Below, piece after piece: positions 48,108-56,501 of a stretch of DNA of 64,000 nucleotides (within the stretch, counting starts at the first letter, position 1; the number at the start of each line of letters is the position of its first letter). Location of the stretch: the NCBI GenBank assembly GCA_963739375.1, contig CAVUAF010000015.1, forward strand, positions 248,001 to 312,000, in the 5' to 3' direction. The position numbers were made by a program, and so were the translations under genes. The DNA comes from CAVUAF01 sp963739375 (GTDB taxonomy: Bacteria > Acidobacteriota > Terriglobia > Terriglobales > Acidobacteriaceae). Under the pieces are notes generated by a model. It searched no databases. It saw only the letters and a program-made list of their open reading frames with translations, and had not been told where the DNA came from.

Positions 48108-48131
48108 AAATTGTTCCACGTGGAACAATTT
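48108..48131. promoter_or_regulatory. parS-like ParB-binding palindrome
   Basis: The 16-mer TGTTCCACGTGGAACA (48112-48127) matches the bacterial parS consensus (TGTTNCACGTGAAACA type). It lies in a perfect 24-bp palindrome (48108-48131) in a non-coding gap. It is the only such site I found outside coding sequence. By family knowledge parS sites cluster near oriC. It fits the position of a chromosome-segregation site, not a gene operator. Confidence 0.8.
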
Positions 48132-48194
48132 TGGGGAAACCCAGCCGTTGCAACAACTTGCCTTTTTCCCTGCGCCTTCTTACCTTGTAACGCT

Positions 48195-48638
48195 ATGGAG
48201 ATCCGCCCGGCTGCCGGGGACGACCACGATTGGGCGGCGCGCCTGATGGCGGCCAATGATCCCTGGATCACGCTGCGCCGCGGACCCGACGCCTGCCAGG
48301 AAGCGGTCCGCCGCTCGGGCAGCGAGCTGTTCATCGCCGCGGAGGGAGAGGAACGGCTGGGCTTCGTGCTGCTGGCGGAGCGCGGCCTGGCCGGATCGCC
48401 CTACGTCGCCTCCATCGCCGTGACCGAGGCCGCACGCGGCCGCAGCGTTGGCTCCGCGTTGCTGCAATTCGCCGAAACCCGCTACCCGGCGGCGCAGCAC
48501 ATCTTCTTGCTGGTCTCCTCCTTCAACCCGCGCGCCCGGGAGCTCTACGAGCGCCACGGCTATCGCCAGGTGGGGGAGATTCCCGACTACGTGGTGGACG
48601 GCCACGCCGAGCTGGTCATGCACAAGAGGCTGAAGTGA
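48195..48638 (+). CDS. GNAT-family N-acetyltransferase
   Basis: A 147-aa acetyltransferase: IRPAAGDDHDWAARLM at the start, then VASIAVTEAARGRSVGSALL with a relaxed pantetheine loop (R-G-R-S-V-G), and SSFNPRARELYERHGYRQVG. The substrate is unknown. ATG 48195 lies directly after the non-coding gap that holds the parS-like site. It overlaps the MFS gene downstream by 4 bases (GTGA), so both form one operon. Confidence 0.88.
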   Translation: MEIRPAAGDDHDWAARLMAANDPWITLRRGPDACQEAVRRSGSELFIAAEGEERLGFVLLAERGLAGSPYVASIAVTEAARGRSVGSALLQFAETRYPAAQHIFLLVSSFNPRARELYERHGYRQVGEIPDYVVDGHAELVMHKRLK

Positions 48639-49888
48639 GCGGCGAGCCCGGCGCCCCGCGGCGCTTGCTGACGCTGCTCGTCCTGGTGGCCTCCGCCGGC
48701 TACATCTGCCGCGTGGCCATCAGCGCCGTCGCGCCGCAGATGATGGCCGACCTGGGACTCTCGCAGACCGAGATGGGCACGGTATTCAGCGCCTTCCTGC
48801 TCGGCTACGCGCTGCTGCAGGCGCCCTCCGGGTGGCTTGCCGATCGCGTCCCCACCCGGGCGCTGTTCGGCTGCCTGACCATCGCCTGGGCGGTCCTGAC
48901 CGCGGCCACCGCCGGGGTGACCGGCCTGGGCGCAATCGGCGTGCTGCCGCTGCTGCTCGGGGTGCGGGCGCTCTTTGGGGTGTTCGCGGCGCCGACCTAT
49001 CCGGCTTCCGCGCGCGCCGTCGGGCTGGCGTTCCCGCCGGCCATGCATGGCCGCGCCAACGGCCTGGTGCTGGCTAGCATCGGGATCGGTTCCGCGCTGA
49101 CGCCGCTGCTGGTCGTCCCCATCGCGCGCAGCCACGGGTGGCGCGCCGGCCTGCTGCTGCCGGCGGGGATCGCGGCCGTGGCCGCCGCCTTATGGCTGTG
49201 GTATGCGCCGCTTACCGACACCTTCCGCAGTGACCTGCGTGAATCCTCGGCGTCGCTCCGAAGAGCCAATTGCAATGGGCAGGAAGCGTCGCCGTTCAGT
49301 ACGCGCAGCTTTTGGTTCCTCTTCGCCAGCTACTTCCTGCAAGGCTACGTCGGCTACATCTTTGTCTTCTGGTTCTACAGCTACCTGGTGGAGGTGCGCG
49401 GCTTCGCGCTGCTGCAGGCCGCCGCCGTGACCGCGCTGCCGTGGGTGGCCACGCTGATCGCCATTCCGCTCGGCGGCGCCGTTTCCGACGCGGCCGTGCG
49501 CCGCTGGGGAGTGACGTGGGGCCGCCGCAGCCTGCCGCTGGTGGCGTTGCTCGTAGGCGCCATCGCGCTGGCGGCGGGCGCCCGCGCTGCGGGCGCCGTC
49601 TTCGCCGTGGCCGCGCTGACAGCCTGCACGGTGCTGGTGCTGTGCACCGAAGGACCCTACTGGGCAACGCTGAATGAGATTGCCGGCGCACGCAGCGGCA
49701 CCGCCGGCGGGGTCATGAACTTCGGCTCCAACCTCGGCGGCATGATCTCGCCCGCGTTGACCCCGTGGCTGGCGAAGTCCCTGGGGTGGGCAGGGGCACT
49801 CACCGCCACCGCCGCCCTGGCCGCCGTGGCGGGAGTGCTGTGGCTGGGCGTCACCATTCACCAGGAAGACCCGAGCGGGGGAAGCTAG
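48635..49888 (+). CDS. MFS transporter (ACS-like anion/cation symporter type)
   Basis: A 417-aa transporter with 12 hydrophobic helices. Helix 1 is YICRVAISAVAPQMMADLGLS; the 2-3 loop carries GWLADRVPTR, and helix 5 SIGIGSALTPLLVVP. The central cytoplasmic loop (about residues 200-225) is hydrophilic, with SSASLRRANCNGQEA. The profile resembles carriers of organic anions; specificity cannot be given. GTG 48635 overlaps the stop of the GNAT gene, so the two are translationally coupled. Confidence 0.88.
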   Translation: MSGEPGAPRRLLTLLVLVASAGYICRVAISAVAPQMMADLGLSQTEMGTVFSAFLLGYALLQAPSGWLADRVPTRALFGCLTIAWAVLTAATAGVTGLGAIGVLPLLLGVRALFGVFAAPTYPASARAVGLAFPPAMHGRANGLVLASIGIGSALTPLLVVPIARSHGWRAGLLLPAGIAAVAAALWLWYAPLTDTFRSDLRESSASLRRANCNGQEASPFSTRSFWFLFASYFLQGYVGYIFVFWFYSYLVEVRGFALLQAAAVTALPWVATLIAIPLGGAVSDAAVRRWGVTWGRRSLPLVALLVGAIALAAGARAAGAVFAVAALTACTVLVLCTEGPYWATLNEIAGARSGTAGGVMNFGSNLGGMISPALTPWLAKSLGWAGALTATAALAAVAGVLWLGVTIHQEDPSGGS

Positions 49889-49902
49889 CGGCGGGCCGCG
49901 GT

Positions 49903-49932
49903 TTGCGGAAGCCGGCCAAAAACCGGTAAAAT
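49903..49932 (+). promoter_or_regulatory. rpmE promoter
   Basis: TTGCGG (49903-49908), 18 bases and TAAAAT (49927-49932) lie 30 bases before the rpmE ATG. A GAGAGG ribosome-binding site lies in between. Confidence 0.5.
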
Positions 49933-49962
49933 AGCGTTTTCAGCGAGAGGTTTCGAGGTCCT

Positions 49963-50187
49963 ATGAAGGCCGCCATCCATCCTGACTACCACGAGGTGCG
50001 GGTGCACTGCGCCTGTGGCAACACCTTTACCACCCGCTCGACCCACCGCAGCGACATCAACGTGGAAATCTGCTCCAACTGCCACCCCTTCTTCACCGGC
50101 AAGCAGAAGCTGTTGGACACCGCCGGGCGTATCGAGCGCTTCCGCCGCAAGTACGCCAAGGCGGGCGAGGAGAAGAAGACCTCGTAA
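49963..50187 (+). CDS. rpmE: 50S ribosomal protein L31 (zinc-binding type)
   Basis: A 74-aa ribosomal protein. MKAAIHPDYHEVRVHCACG and NVEICSNCHPFFTGKQKLLD are the L31 signatures. C16, C18, C37 and C40 form the zinc-binding set (C+ form of L31). The C-terminal RIERFRRKYAKAGEEKKTS is typical. It lies alone, away from the DUF1385-prfA-prmC group with which it is linked in other bacteria. Confidence 0.97.
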   Translation: MKAAIHPDYHEVRVHCACGNTFTTRSTHRSDINVEICSNCHPFFTGKQKLLDTAGRIERFRRKYAKAGEEKKTS

Positions 50188-50208
50188 GCCCCGCGGCGGA
50201 ATCCGCAC

Positions 50209-50232
50209 AGCCTCCGGCGACGGAGGCTTCTC
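50209..50232 (+). terminator. Probable terminator after rpmE
   Basis: The stem AGCCTCCG/CGGAGGCT has a GCGA loop followed by TCTC. The T-tract is weak. Confidence 0.55.
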
Positions 50233-50276
50233 GCTGCCTGGCTTGCGAGCGGGGAACTGGATGTCGCGGCGATCGC

Positions 50277-50939
50277 CTAGGCGCTGGCGGCGCGGGAGTC
50301 GCCCTCCAGCGGCAGAAAGTACTGGGTGCCCTTGATGGGCTCGGAGAGCCGCCGCAGCAACTCCTGCAGGTCTTCGCTGCGGTCCACGAAGTCGATGTCG
50401 GTGGTATTCACCACCAGCAGGTCCGACGCGGTGTAGTGAAAGAAGAAGTGCTCGTAGGCGCGCACCACCTCTTCCAGGTAATCGTCGCTGATCTGCAGCT
50501 CGCCGGGCGCGCCCTTCTTGCGCAGCCGCTTCTTGAGCACCTCGGGCGTGGCTTGCAGGTAAATGACCAGGTCGGGGGTGGGCACCTGCTCGCGGAACAG
50601 CTGGTAGTAGCGGTTGTAGACTTCCAGCTCGGTGTCGCTGAGGTTGATGCAGGCGAAGAGCTTGTCTTTTTCGAAGATGTAGTCGGCGACCACGGTGCGG
50701 CGGGAGTTGGGTTCGAGGACGCGGAGCTGCTCATAGCGCTCCACCAGGAAGGCAAACTGCGCCTGGAAGGCGGCGCCGGGTTCGCCGTCGTAGAAGGGGC
50801 GCAGGAAGGGGTTGCGCTCCGGCTCGGCGATGCGCTGGGCGTGCAGGCGCTCGGCGATGATCTGCGCCAGGGTGCTCTTGCCGACCCGGATGGGTCCCTC
50901 GATAGCGATGTAGCGAGGCAGCTCGAAGAGTTTGGCCAT
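50277..50939 (-). CDS. Deoxynucleoside kinase (deoxyadenosine/deoxyguanosine kinase family)
   Basis: A 220-aa salvage kinase. P-loop IEGPIRVGKSTLAQ (residues 13-26), catalytic ERNPFL region, substrate block VADYIFEKDKLFA, LID region VLKKRLRKKG and DYLEEVVRAYEHFFFHY. It matches the dGK/dAK type in bacteria. ATG 50939. It is convergent with rpmE and divergent from HU. Confidence 0.92.
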   Translation of the reverse strand: MAKLFELPRYIAIEGPIRVGKSTLAQIIAERLHAQRIAEPERNPFLRPFYDGEPGAAFQAQFAFLVERYEQLRVLEPNSRRTVVADYIFEKDKLFACINLSDTELEVYNRYYQLFREQVPTPDLVIYLQATPEVLKKRLRKKGAPGELQISDDYLEEVVRAYEHFFFHYTASDLLVVNTTDIDFVDRSEDLQELLRRLSEPIKGTQYFLPLEGDSRAASA

Positions 50940-51063
50940 GGGTCGGAAAAGGACTCGGGTCGGACGCAGCGGAGCATAGCGCCGTCGCGGGCGGCTGGCA
51001 ATTGCCGAAAAGGTAACAAAGCTATAAACGGCGCGGGACGCGGTTTTCCACCGTTTTCAGCGC

Positions 51064-51093
51064 TTGACAGCGCGCCCGTTGGGGCGCTTAATA
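51064..51093 (+). promoter_or_regulatory. HU promoter
   Basis: TTGACA (51064-51069), 17-18 bases and TTAATA (51088-51093), followed by an 80-base leader up to the ATG with GGAGAG before it. Confidence 0.55.
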
Positions 51094-51172
51094 GGCGGCC
51101 AGCGGTCGGCCCGGGCCAAAGCCCGGTTCGCGCAGCGCGCCGGGAGACGCCGACCTGCCCCAGGAGAGACGC

Positions 51173-51451
51173 ATGAACAAGGCGGACATCATTGATCGCA
51201 TCGCATCCGCTTCCGGCACTACCAAGGCCCAGGCAGGGACCGCAGTCGAGACCCTGGTGGGCAGCATTACGGGAGCGCTGAAAAAAGGGGAGCGCGTGGC
51301 GCTGGTGGGCTTCGGCACCTTCTCGGTATCGCAGCGCAAGGCACGCAACGGGCGCAACCCGCAGACCGGCGCGGTCATCAAGATCGCGGCGCGCAAAGTG
51401 GCGAAGTTCACACCCGGCGTCGAGTTAAAGAAAGCCGTCAACCGCAAGTAG
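51173..51451 (+). CDS. HU-family nucleoid protein
   Basis: A 92-aa histone-like DNA-bending dimer. MNKADIIDRIASASGTTKAQ forms the first helices, GERVALVGFGTFSVSQRKAR the HU signature and the beta-arm RKARNGRNPQTGAVIKIAAR the DNA contact; PGVELKKAVNRK is the end. Normal length. It has its own strong promoter and a terminator, as expected for a highly expressed gene. Confidence 0.97.
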   Translation: MNKADIIDRIASASGTTKAQAGTAVETLVGSITGALKKGERVALVGFGTFSVSQRKARNGRNPQTGAVIKIAARKVAKFTPGVELKKAVNRK

Positions 51452-51474
51452 GTCCCCCGGGCCCCGGAGTTCCC

Positions 51475-51502
51475 CGCGGCAGCCGCGCTGCCGCGTTTTT
51501 TT
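51475..51502 (+). terminator. Rho-independent terminator of HU
   Basis: The stem CGCGGCAG/CTGCCGCG has a 5-base loop, followed by TTTTTTT. Confidence 0.92.
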
Positions 51503-51623
51503 ATGGGTGGGGAAAAAGGCGCGACGCGCGCGTGGCGGGCGGGCGCGACTTTTCCACATTTGCGCGCGAATCACAGCCGGGCGAGGGTTGCGCGCCGCCG
51601 CCCATCGTCCTACAGTCAGCACA

Positions 51624-52400
51624 ATGAGTTCCACGGCCACGGCGCAATGTCCCATTTGCTCCGGCTCGGGCTGGAAGCCGGTCGCGGGCGAGAGCGGGGA
51701 GCCGCGCTTCACGCGCTGCGACTGCGTGCGCAACGCCCGCGCCGAGCGCCTGCGGCACCAGGCGCGCATTCCCACGCGCTACGACCACTGCGATTTCCGC
51801 GAATTCGCCGCCCTCAACGATTCCCTGCGCGCGGCCAAGGTCAAGGCGGAGGGCTTTGTCCGCGAGTACGAGCCGGGCGCCGACGGGCTGCTGCTGGTGG
51901 GGCCCATCGGCGTCGGCAAGACGCACCTCGCGGTCGCTATCCTGCGCGAGTTGATGGCGGCCAAGGGCGTCGCGTGCCTCTTCTACGACTACCGCGAGCT
52001 GCTCAAGGAGATCCAGAACTCCTACAACCCGACGGTGCAGAGCACCGAAATGGACGTGCTGCGCCCGGTCTTCGAGGCGGAGGTGCTGGTGCTGGACGAA
52101 CTGGGCGCGAACAAGCCGACGGAGTGGGTCTGGGACATGGTGAGCCACATCCTGAACACGCGCTACAACGACCGCCGCACCACCCTCATCACCACCAACT
52201 TCGAGGACCTGCCGGAAGCTACCAGTATCAGCGTGCGGCCGGCGAGTGAGCGCGAAGCGGCGCAGCGCGCGGCGCGCCGCGAGACCCTGGGCGACCGCAT
52301 CGGGGAGCGCATGCGCTCGCGGCTGCACGAGATGTGCCGGAAGATCGAGATGCAGGGCGACGACTTCCGCCAGCGGGTGCGCAGCGCCAGCTTCCGCTAG
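51624..52400 (+). CDS. DnaC/DnaI-like AAA+ ATPase with N-terminal zinc finger
   Basis: A 258-aa protein of the DnaC/IstB group. N-terminal C9-x2-C12 (CPICSGSG) and C32-x-C34 (CDC) form a zinc-binding finger, as in DnaI. The AAA+ domain has Walker A GPIGVGKT (93-100), Walker B EVLVLDELGAN and a sensor region TTLITTNFE. It is followed by a short tail. It is probably a helicase loader or an ATPase of this type. A TACAGT box and a matching TTGCGC lie 7 bases before ATG 51624, so the transcript may be leaderless. No IS transposase is adjacent, so it is not an IstB. Confidence 0.88.
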   Translation: MSSTATAQCPICSGSGWKPVAGESGEPRFTRCDCVRNARAERLRHQARIPTRYDHCDFREFAALNDSLRAAKVKAEGFVREYEPGADGLLLVGPIGVGKTHLAVAILRELMAAKGVACLFYDYRELLKEIQNSYNPTVQSTEMDVLRPVFEAEVLVLDELGANKPTEWVWDMVSHILNTRYNDRRTTLITTNFEDLPEATSISVRPASEREAAQRAARRETLGDRIGERMRSRLHEMCRKIEMQGDDFRQRVRSASFR

Positions 52401-52470
52401 CGCAAGACCCGCGCGGGACGCGGCCGTCACCCGCGGTCAGCGCATGCTAAAATCTGCGTAGTTCCCGCCC

Positions 52471-53211
52471 ATGAATTCCGACCTGGAAAAACTGCTGGCC
52501 CTGGAGCGCGCCGACCGCGAGATTGCGCGCCTCAGCCAGGAAATCGCCGGCCTGCCGCGCAAGGTGGCCGCCATCGAGCAGAAGCTGCATGCCACGCAGG
52601 CGCAGTTGGAAGGCGCACGCGCGGCCCTCAAGAACGGCGAGGCGCAGCGGCGCAAGCTGGAGACCGAGATCCTGGGGGCGCAGCAGAAAATCTCGAAGTA
52701 TCGCGACCAGTCGCTCGACGTCAAGACCAACGAGCAATACAAGGCGCTGCTGCACGAGATCGGCTTCGCCGAAAAAGACATCCGCGAGTGCGAAGACAAA
52801 ATCCTCGAATTCATGGTCGGGGCCGAGACCCAGGAGAAGGTCGCCCGCCAGGCGGAGGCGGAGCTGAAAGAGGAGACGGCGGAGATCGAGCGCGAAACGG
52901 CGGCGGCGCGGGCCGTCACCGCCGAGGACGAGAAGCTACTCGCCTCCCTGAGTGCGCAGCGCGACCAGCTGCGCACCGGCATCGACGACGATGGGCTGCG
53001 CCACTACGACCGCGTCTTCAAGCTGCGCGGCAACCCCCTGGCGGAGGCGCGCGACCACAAGTGCATGGGCTGCCAGGTCATGCTCCGCCCCCAGACCTAC
53101 AGCGACGTGCGCAGCAACGAGCACCTCCTCACCTGCGACTCCTGCCACCGCATTCTCTGGTACGACACCAGCCGCGACGCGCAGCCCGCCGTCGAGGCCG
53201 GGGCCTCCTAG
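52471..53211 (+). CDS. Coiled-coil protein with C-terminal zinc ribbon (CT398/DUF164, zf-RING_7 family)
   Basis: A 246-aa protein. Residues 1-165 are a long helical hairpin rich in Glu/Lys/Ala (YKALLHEIGFAEKDIRECED is the conserved turn-side block). The C-terminal zinc ribbon has CMGCQVMLRPQ (CxxC) and LTCDSCHRILWYD (CxxC). The family is widespread and of unclear function, perhaps binding RNA or envelope-related partners. It follows the DnaC-like gene by 70 bases; an 11-base AT-rich box TAAAAT lies before it. Confidence 0.9.
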   Translation: MNSDLEKLLALERADREIARLSQEIAGLPRKVAAIEQKLHATQAQLEGARAALKNGEAQRRKLETEILGAQQKISKYRDQSLDVKTNEQYKALLHEIGFAEKDIRECEDKILEFMVGAETQEKVARQAEAELKEETAEIERETAAARAVTAEDEKLLASLSAQRDQLRTGIDDDGLRHYDRVFKLRGNPLAEARDHKCMGCQVMLRPQTYSDVRSNEHLLTCDSCHRILWYDTSRDAQPAVEAGAS

Positions 53212-53281
53212 CGGGCCGAGCTCCCCGCAGCGTTCGCAATCCTCCGTTCCACCGTTGGGCAATGGATTTACACTAAGCGGT

Positions 53282-54487
53282 TTGCCGCCCACCTCTGCCA
53301 ACGTGGTGAGCATCACCCGGCGCGCGGCCAGCCGCGTGCGCAGCGGACACGTGTGGGTGTATCGCTCCGACTTGAAAGCGCCGCCCGCCGCGGAGCCGGG
53401 AGCGTTGCTGCTGGTGAAGGATGATCGCGGCGCAGTGCTGGGCTCGGCGCTCTACAGCAGCAGCTCGCAGATTGCGCTGCGGCTGCTGGCGCGGCATGCC
53501 CTCGGTTCGCGCGCGGACCTGGCAGAACTGGTGCGGCAGCGGCTGCAGGCGGCGCTGGAGTACCGGCACGGCGTGGTGCGCAACAGCGACGCCTTCCGCG
53601 TCGTCTTCAGCGAAGCCGATGCGCTGCCCGGCCTCATGGTCGACCACTACAGCGACATCGTCAGCTTCCAGATGCTCACCCAGGCCTTCGACCAGCCCGA
53701 CCTGCGCGCCGAGGTGGTGAGCTGGATCCAACAGGCGCTGGGGCCGGCGAGCATCGCGGAGCGCATCGATCCGCATATCCGCGAGCTGGAGCAGTTGCCG
53801 CCGCGGGAGAGCGGCATCGTGGCCGGCGCGGACGCGCACACCCGCACGGTCTTCACCATGAACGGCGTCCGCTTCCACTACGATGCGGGGGCTGGACAGA
53901 AGACCGGCGCCTTTCTCGACCAGCGGGAAAACTATGCGGCGGCGGAGGGCTACGCCCGCGGCGACGCGCTCGACGTCTTCTGCTACCAGGGCGGCTTTGC
54001 GCTGCATCTGGCGCGCGCCTGCGAACGCGTGACCGCTATCGACAGTTCGCGTCCGGCGCTGGAAGTCGCCGAGCAGAACGAAGCCCTGAACACCCGTGCC
54101 GGCGTTCCCCTGGTCGAATGGATCGAGGCCAACGCCTTCGACCTGCTGCGCGACTACGCCGACGCCGGCCACCAGTACGACACCATCGTGCTCGACCCGC
54201 CCGCCTTCGCCAAGTCGCCGCGCAACCTGGCCACCGCACTGCGCGGCTACAAGGAACTCAATCTGCGGGCGCTGAAGATGCTGCGGCCGGGCGGGGTGCT
54301 CGTCACCTGCTCCTGCTCGTATCACGTCGCGGAGGCGGATTTCCTGGCCATGCTGGCGGCCGCCGCCCAGGATGCGCATCGCACCCTCCGGCTGCTGGAA
54401 CGAGCCGGGGCGGCGAAGGACCACCCGGTCCTGCTCTCGATTCCGGAAACGGCCTACCTGAAGTGCATCATCGTCGCTTCAATCTGA
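53282..54487 (+). CDS. RlmI-like class I rRNA (cytosine-C5) methyltransferase
   Basis: A PUA-type N-terminal domain (SITRRAASRVRSGHVWVYRSD to about residue 80) is followed by a linker beta-hairpin and a Rossmann SAM domain. GQKTGAFLDQRENYAAAEG, DVFCYQGGFALHLARA (motif I), VLDPPAFAKSPRNL (motif IV) and LVTCSCSYHV with the catalytic Cys are the RlmI/YccW pattern, m5C on 23S rRNA. The start is uncertain: TTG 53282 is used; GTG 53303 or 53306 would match a shorter N-terminus. About 401 aa, normal. Confidence 0.9.
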   Translation: MPPTSANVVSITRRAASRVRSGHVWVYRSDLKAPPAAEPGALLLVKDDRGAVLGSALYSSSSQIALRLLARHALGSRADLAELVRQRLQAALEYRHGVVRNSDAFRVVFSEADALPGLMVDHYSDIVSFQMLTQAFDQPDLRAEVVSWIQQALGPASIAERIDPHIRELEQLPPRESGIVAGADAHTRTVFTMNGVRFHYDAGAGQKTGAFLDQRENYAAAEGYARGDALDVFCYQGGFALHLARACERVTAIDSSRPALEVAEQNEALNTRAGVPLVEWIEANAFDLLRDYADAGHQYDTIVLDPPAFAKSPRNLATALRGYKELNLRALKMLRPGGVLVTCSCSYHVAEADFLAMLAAAAQDAHRTLRLLERAGAAKDHPVLLSIPETAYLKCIIVASI

Positions 54488-54634
54488 ACTAAGGTCGCGC
54501 AGCCTGCACGGGCAGCGGCCCGGGCTACCAATTTCGCCAGCCCCAAGGTAAGATTCCGGCGCCCGAAATTCATTCCCATCCGACGCGGACCCTAGCCGTA
54601 CCCTGGCTCCGCCGTGTCAAATCGAGGAAATTCC

Positions 54635-56404
54635 GTGAACATGAAAACTATTGTTGCGCGCCGCATGCTGGCGCTGGTGCTGAGCGCCCTGCTGGTCGTG
54701 CCGTCGTTCGCCTGGGCGGCCGGCCCCGACGACCTGGACTGGGACGCCATGACCCGCATCCGCGATGAAGGCTTCAGACACTCGCGCATCATGGAAACCA
54801 TGAGCCAGATCGCGGACCAGATCGGGCCACGCCTGACCGGCTCGCCCAACATGAAGCGCGCCAACGACTGGACGCGCGACCAACTCGCCGCCTGGGGCCT
54901 GGCCAACGCCCACCTGGAAGCCTGGGGCCCGTACGGCAAGGGCTGGTCGCAGGACTACGTCAACGCCCGCATGATTTCGCCCGACGTAGCGCCGCTCATT
55001 GTCTATGCCCAGGCCTGGACGCCGGGCACCAGCGGCGCGGTCCGCGGCAAGGCCGTGGCCGTCAATATCCAGAGCAAGGAAGACCTGGAGAAGTATCGCG
55101 GCAAGCTGGCCGGCGCCATGGTCCTCTACGGCGATATGCGCGACGTGAAGCCGCACGACGCGGCGGAGATGAAGCGCTACGACGAGAAGGGCCTGGAAGA
55201 GGTGGCGCAGTACAACATCGCGCCTCCGGGCGGACGCGGACCGCTCGGTCCCGGGGGGCCGAACCGCGGTGACTTTGCCCGGCAGCGCGAGCTGCGCGAC
55301 GTGCTGCGCAAGTTCTGGGCCGACGAGAAGGTCGCGGCCATCATCACGCCTGGGCGCGGCGACGGCGGCACCGTCTTCGTGCAAGGCGGCGGCAACTACC
55401 AGGCGGGCCAGGAAGCGCTCGTCCCTATGCTGTCGATGGCCATCGAGCACTACGGGCGCATTTCGCGGCTGGTCAGCCGCAACGTGCCCGTCGAGCTCGA
55501 AGTCGACGTCCGCACCACGTTCTACGATTCGCCCGAGCAGTGGAACACGGTGGCGGAAATTCCCGGCACCGATCCCAAGCTGAAGGACGAAGTCGTCATG
55601 CTGGGCGGCCACCTCGACTCGTGGCACACCGGCACGGGCGCCACCGACAACGGCGCCGGCTGCGCGGTCATGATGGAAGCGGTCCGCATCCTGCAGGCGC
55701 TGAAGGCTTCGGGCGCCATCAAGCCGCGCCGCACCATCCGCATCGCGCTGTGGTCGGGCGAGGAAGAGGGCCTGCTGGGCTCGCGCGGCTATGCCAAGGA
55801 GCACTTTGGCAGCCGCACCGGAAGCCCCAGCCCTGCCGACAGCAACCTGCCGGAGTTCATGCGCGCCGCCAGCGGCCCGCTGCAGCTCAAGCCGGAGCAG
55901 GCGAAGATCTCCGCCTACTTCAATGTGGACAACGGCACCGGCCGCATCCGCGGCATCTATACCCAGGAGAACGCGGCCGTGGCCCCGATCTTCACCAAGT
56001 GGTTCGAGCCTTTCCACGATCTCAGTGCCGCCACCATCTCCATGCGCAACACCGGCGGCACCGACCACCAGTCGTTTGACGCCGTCGGCATCCCCGGGTT
56101 CCAGTTCATCCAGGACGACGTGGAGTACTTCACGCGTACCCACCACTCCAACATGGACGTGTACGAGCGCATCCAGGCGCCGGACATGATGCAGAACGCG
56201 GTGATCGTGGCGGCGTTCGTCTACAACGCGGCGCAGCGCGACGGCATGATGCCGCGCAAGCCGCTGCCGCCCGCCCCGCCGGCGCCCGGCGCCCAGCGCG
56301 CGGCCACCGACAGCATCATCCAGGCCCCCGCCAACACGCCCGCCGTCGCCAGCCCGGCCGTCAGCACCGGCCAGGGACAGGGGGACGGGCGCCCGCACCA
56401 GTAG
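54635..56404 (+). CDS. Secreted M28-family metallopeptidase with PA-like insert
   Basis: A 589-aa aminopeptidase/carboxypeptidase-type protein. A signal peptide (MKTIVARRMLALVLSALLVV, then SFAWAA) is followed by GPRLTGSPNMKRANDW, a PA-like segment (about 120-260) and the M28 catalytic domain. That domain has VVMLGGHLDSWHTGTG and GATDNGAGCAVMMEA (His and Asp ligands), IALWSGEEEGLLGSRGY (Glu pair) and GGTDHQSFDAVGIPGF (His). The C-terminus is a Pro/Ala-rich tail. GTG 54635 follows GAGGAA with better spacing than the ATG 6 bases later. Substrate peptides unknown. Confidence 0.92.
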   Translation: MNMKTIVARRMLALVLSALLVVPSFAWAAGPDDLDWDAMTRIRDEGFRHSRIMETMSQIADQIGPRLTGSPNMKRANDWTRDQLAAWGLANAHLEAWGPYGKGWSQDYVNARMISPDVAPLIVYAQAWTPGTSGAVRGKAVAVNIQSKEDLEKYRGKLAGAMVLYGDMRDVKPHDAAEMKRYDEKGLEEVAQYNIAPPGGRGPLGPGGPNRGDFARQRELRDVLRKFWADEKVAAIITPGRGDGGTVFVQGGGNYQAGQEALVPMLSMAIEHYGRISRLVSRNVPVELEVDVRTTFYDSPEQWNTVAEIPGTDPKLKDEVVMLGGHLDSWHTGTGATDNGAGCAVMMEAVRILQALKASGAIKPRRTIRIALWSGEEEGLLGSRGYAKEHFGSRTGSPSPADSNLPEFMRAASGPLQLKPEQAKISAYFNVDNGTGRIRGIYTQENAAVAPIFTKWFEPFHDLSAATISMRNTGGTDHQSFDAVGIPGFQFIQDDVEYFTRTHHSNMDVYERIQAPDMMQNAVIVAAFVYNAAQRDGMMPRKPLPPAPPAPGAQRAATDSIIQAPANTPAVASPAVSTGQGQGDGRPHQ

Positions 56405-56407
56405 GCC

Positions 56408-56446
56408 ATTTGCTGATTTTCTGATTTGTTGATTGGGTGATTGGGG
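56408..56446. repeat. Octamer array after the M28 gene
   Basis: ATTTGCTG, ATTTTCTG, ATTTGTTG, ATTGGGTG and ATTGGGG in tandem lie directly downstream of the stop codon. The array runs into the terminator stem. Confidence 0.85.
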
Positions 56447-56476
56447 CCCGGCGGAAGACGCCGGGCCCGTTTCTTT
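56444..56476 (+). terminator. Rho-independent terminator of the M28 gene
   Basis: A perfect 10-bp stem GGGCCCGGCG/CGCCGGGCCC has a GAAGA loop and is followed by a T-rich GTTTCTTT. Confidence 0.88.
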
Positions 56477-56501
56477 GGGTCGGGTCGTATACAGTCTCCG
56501 A

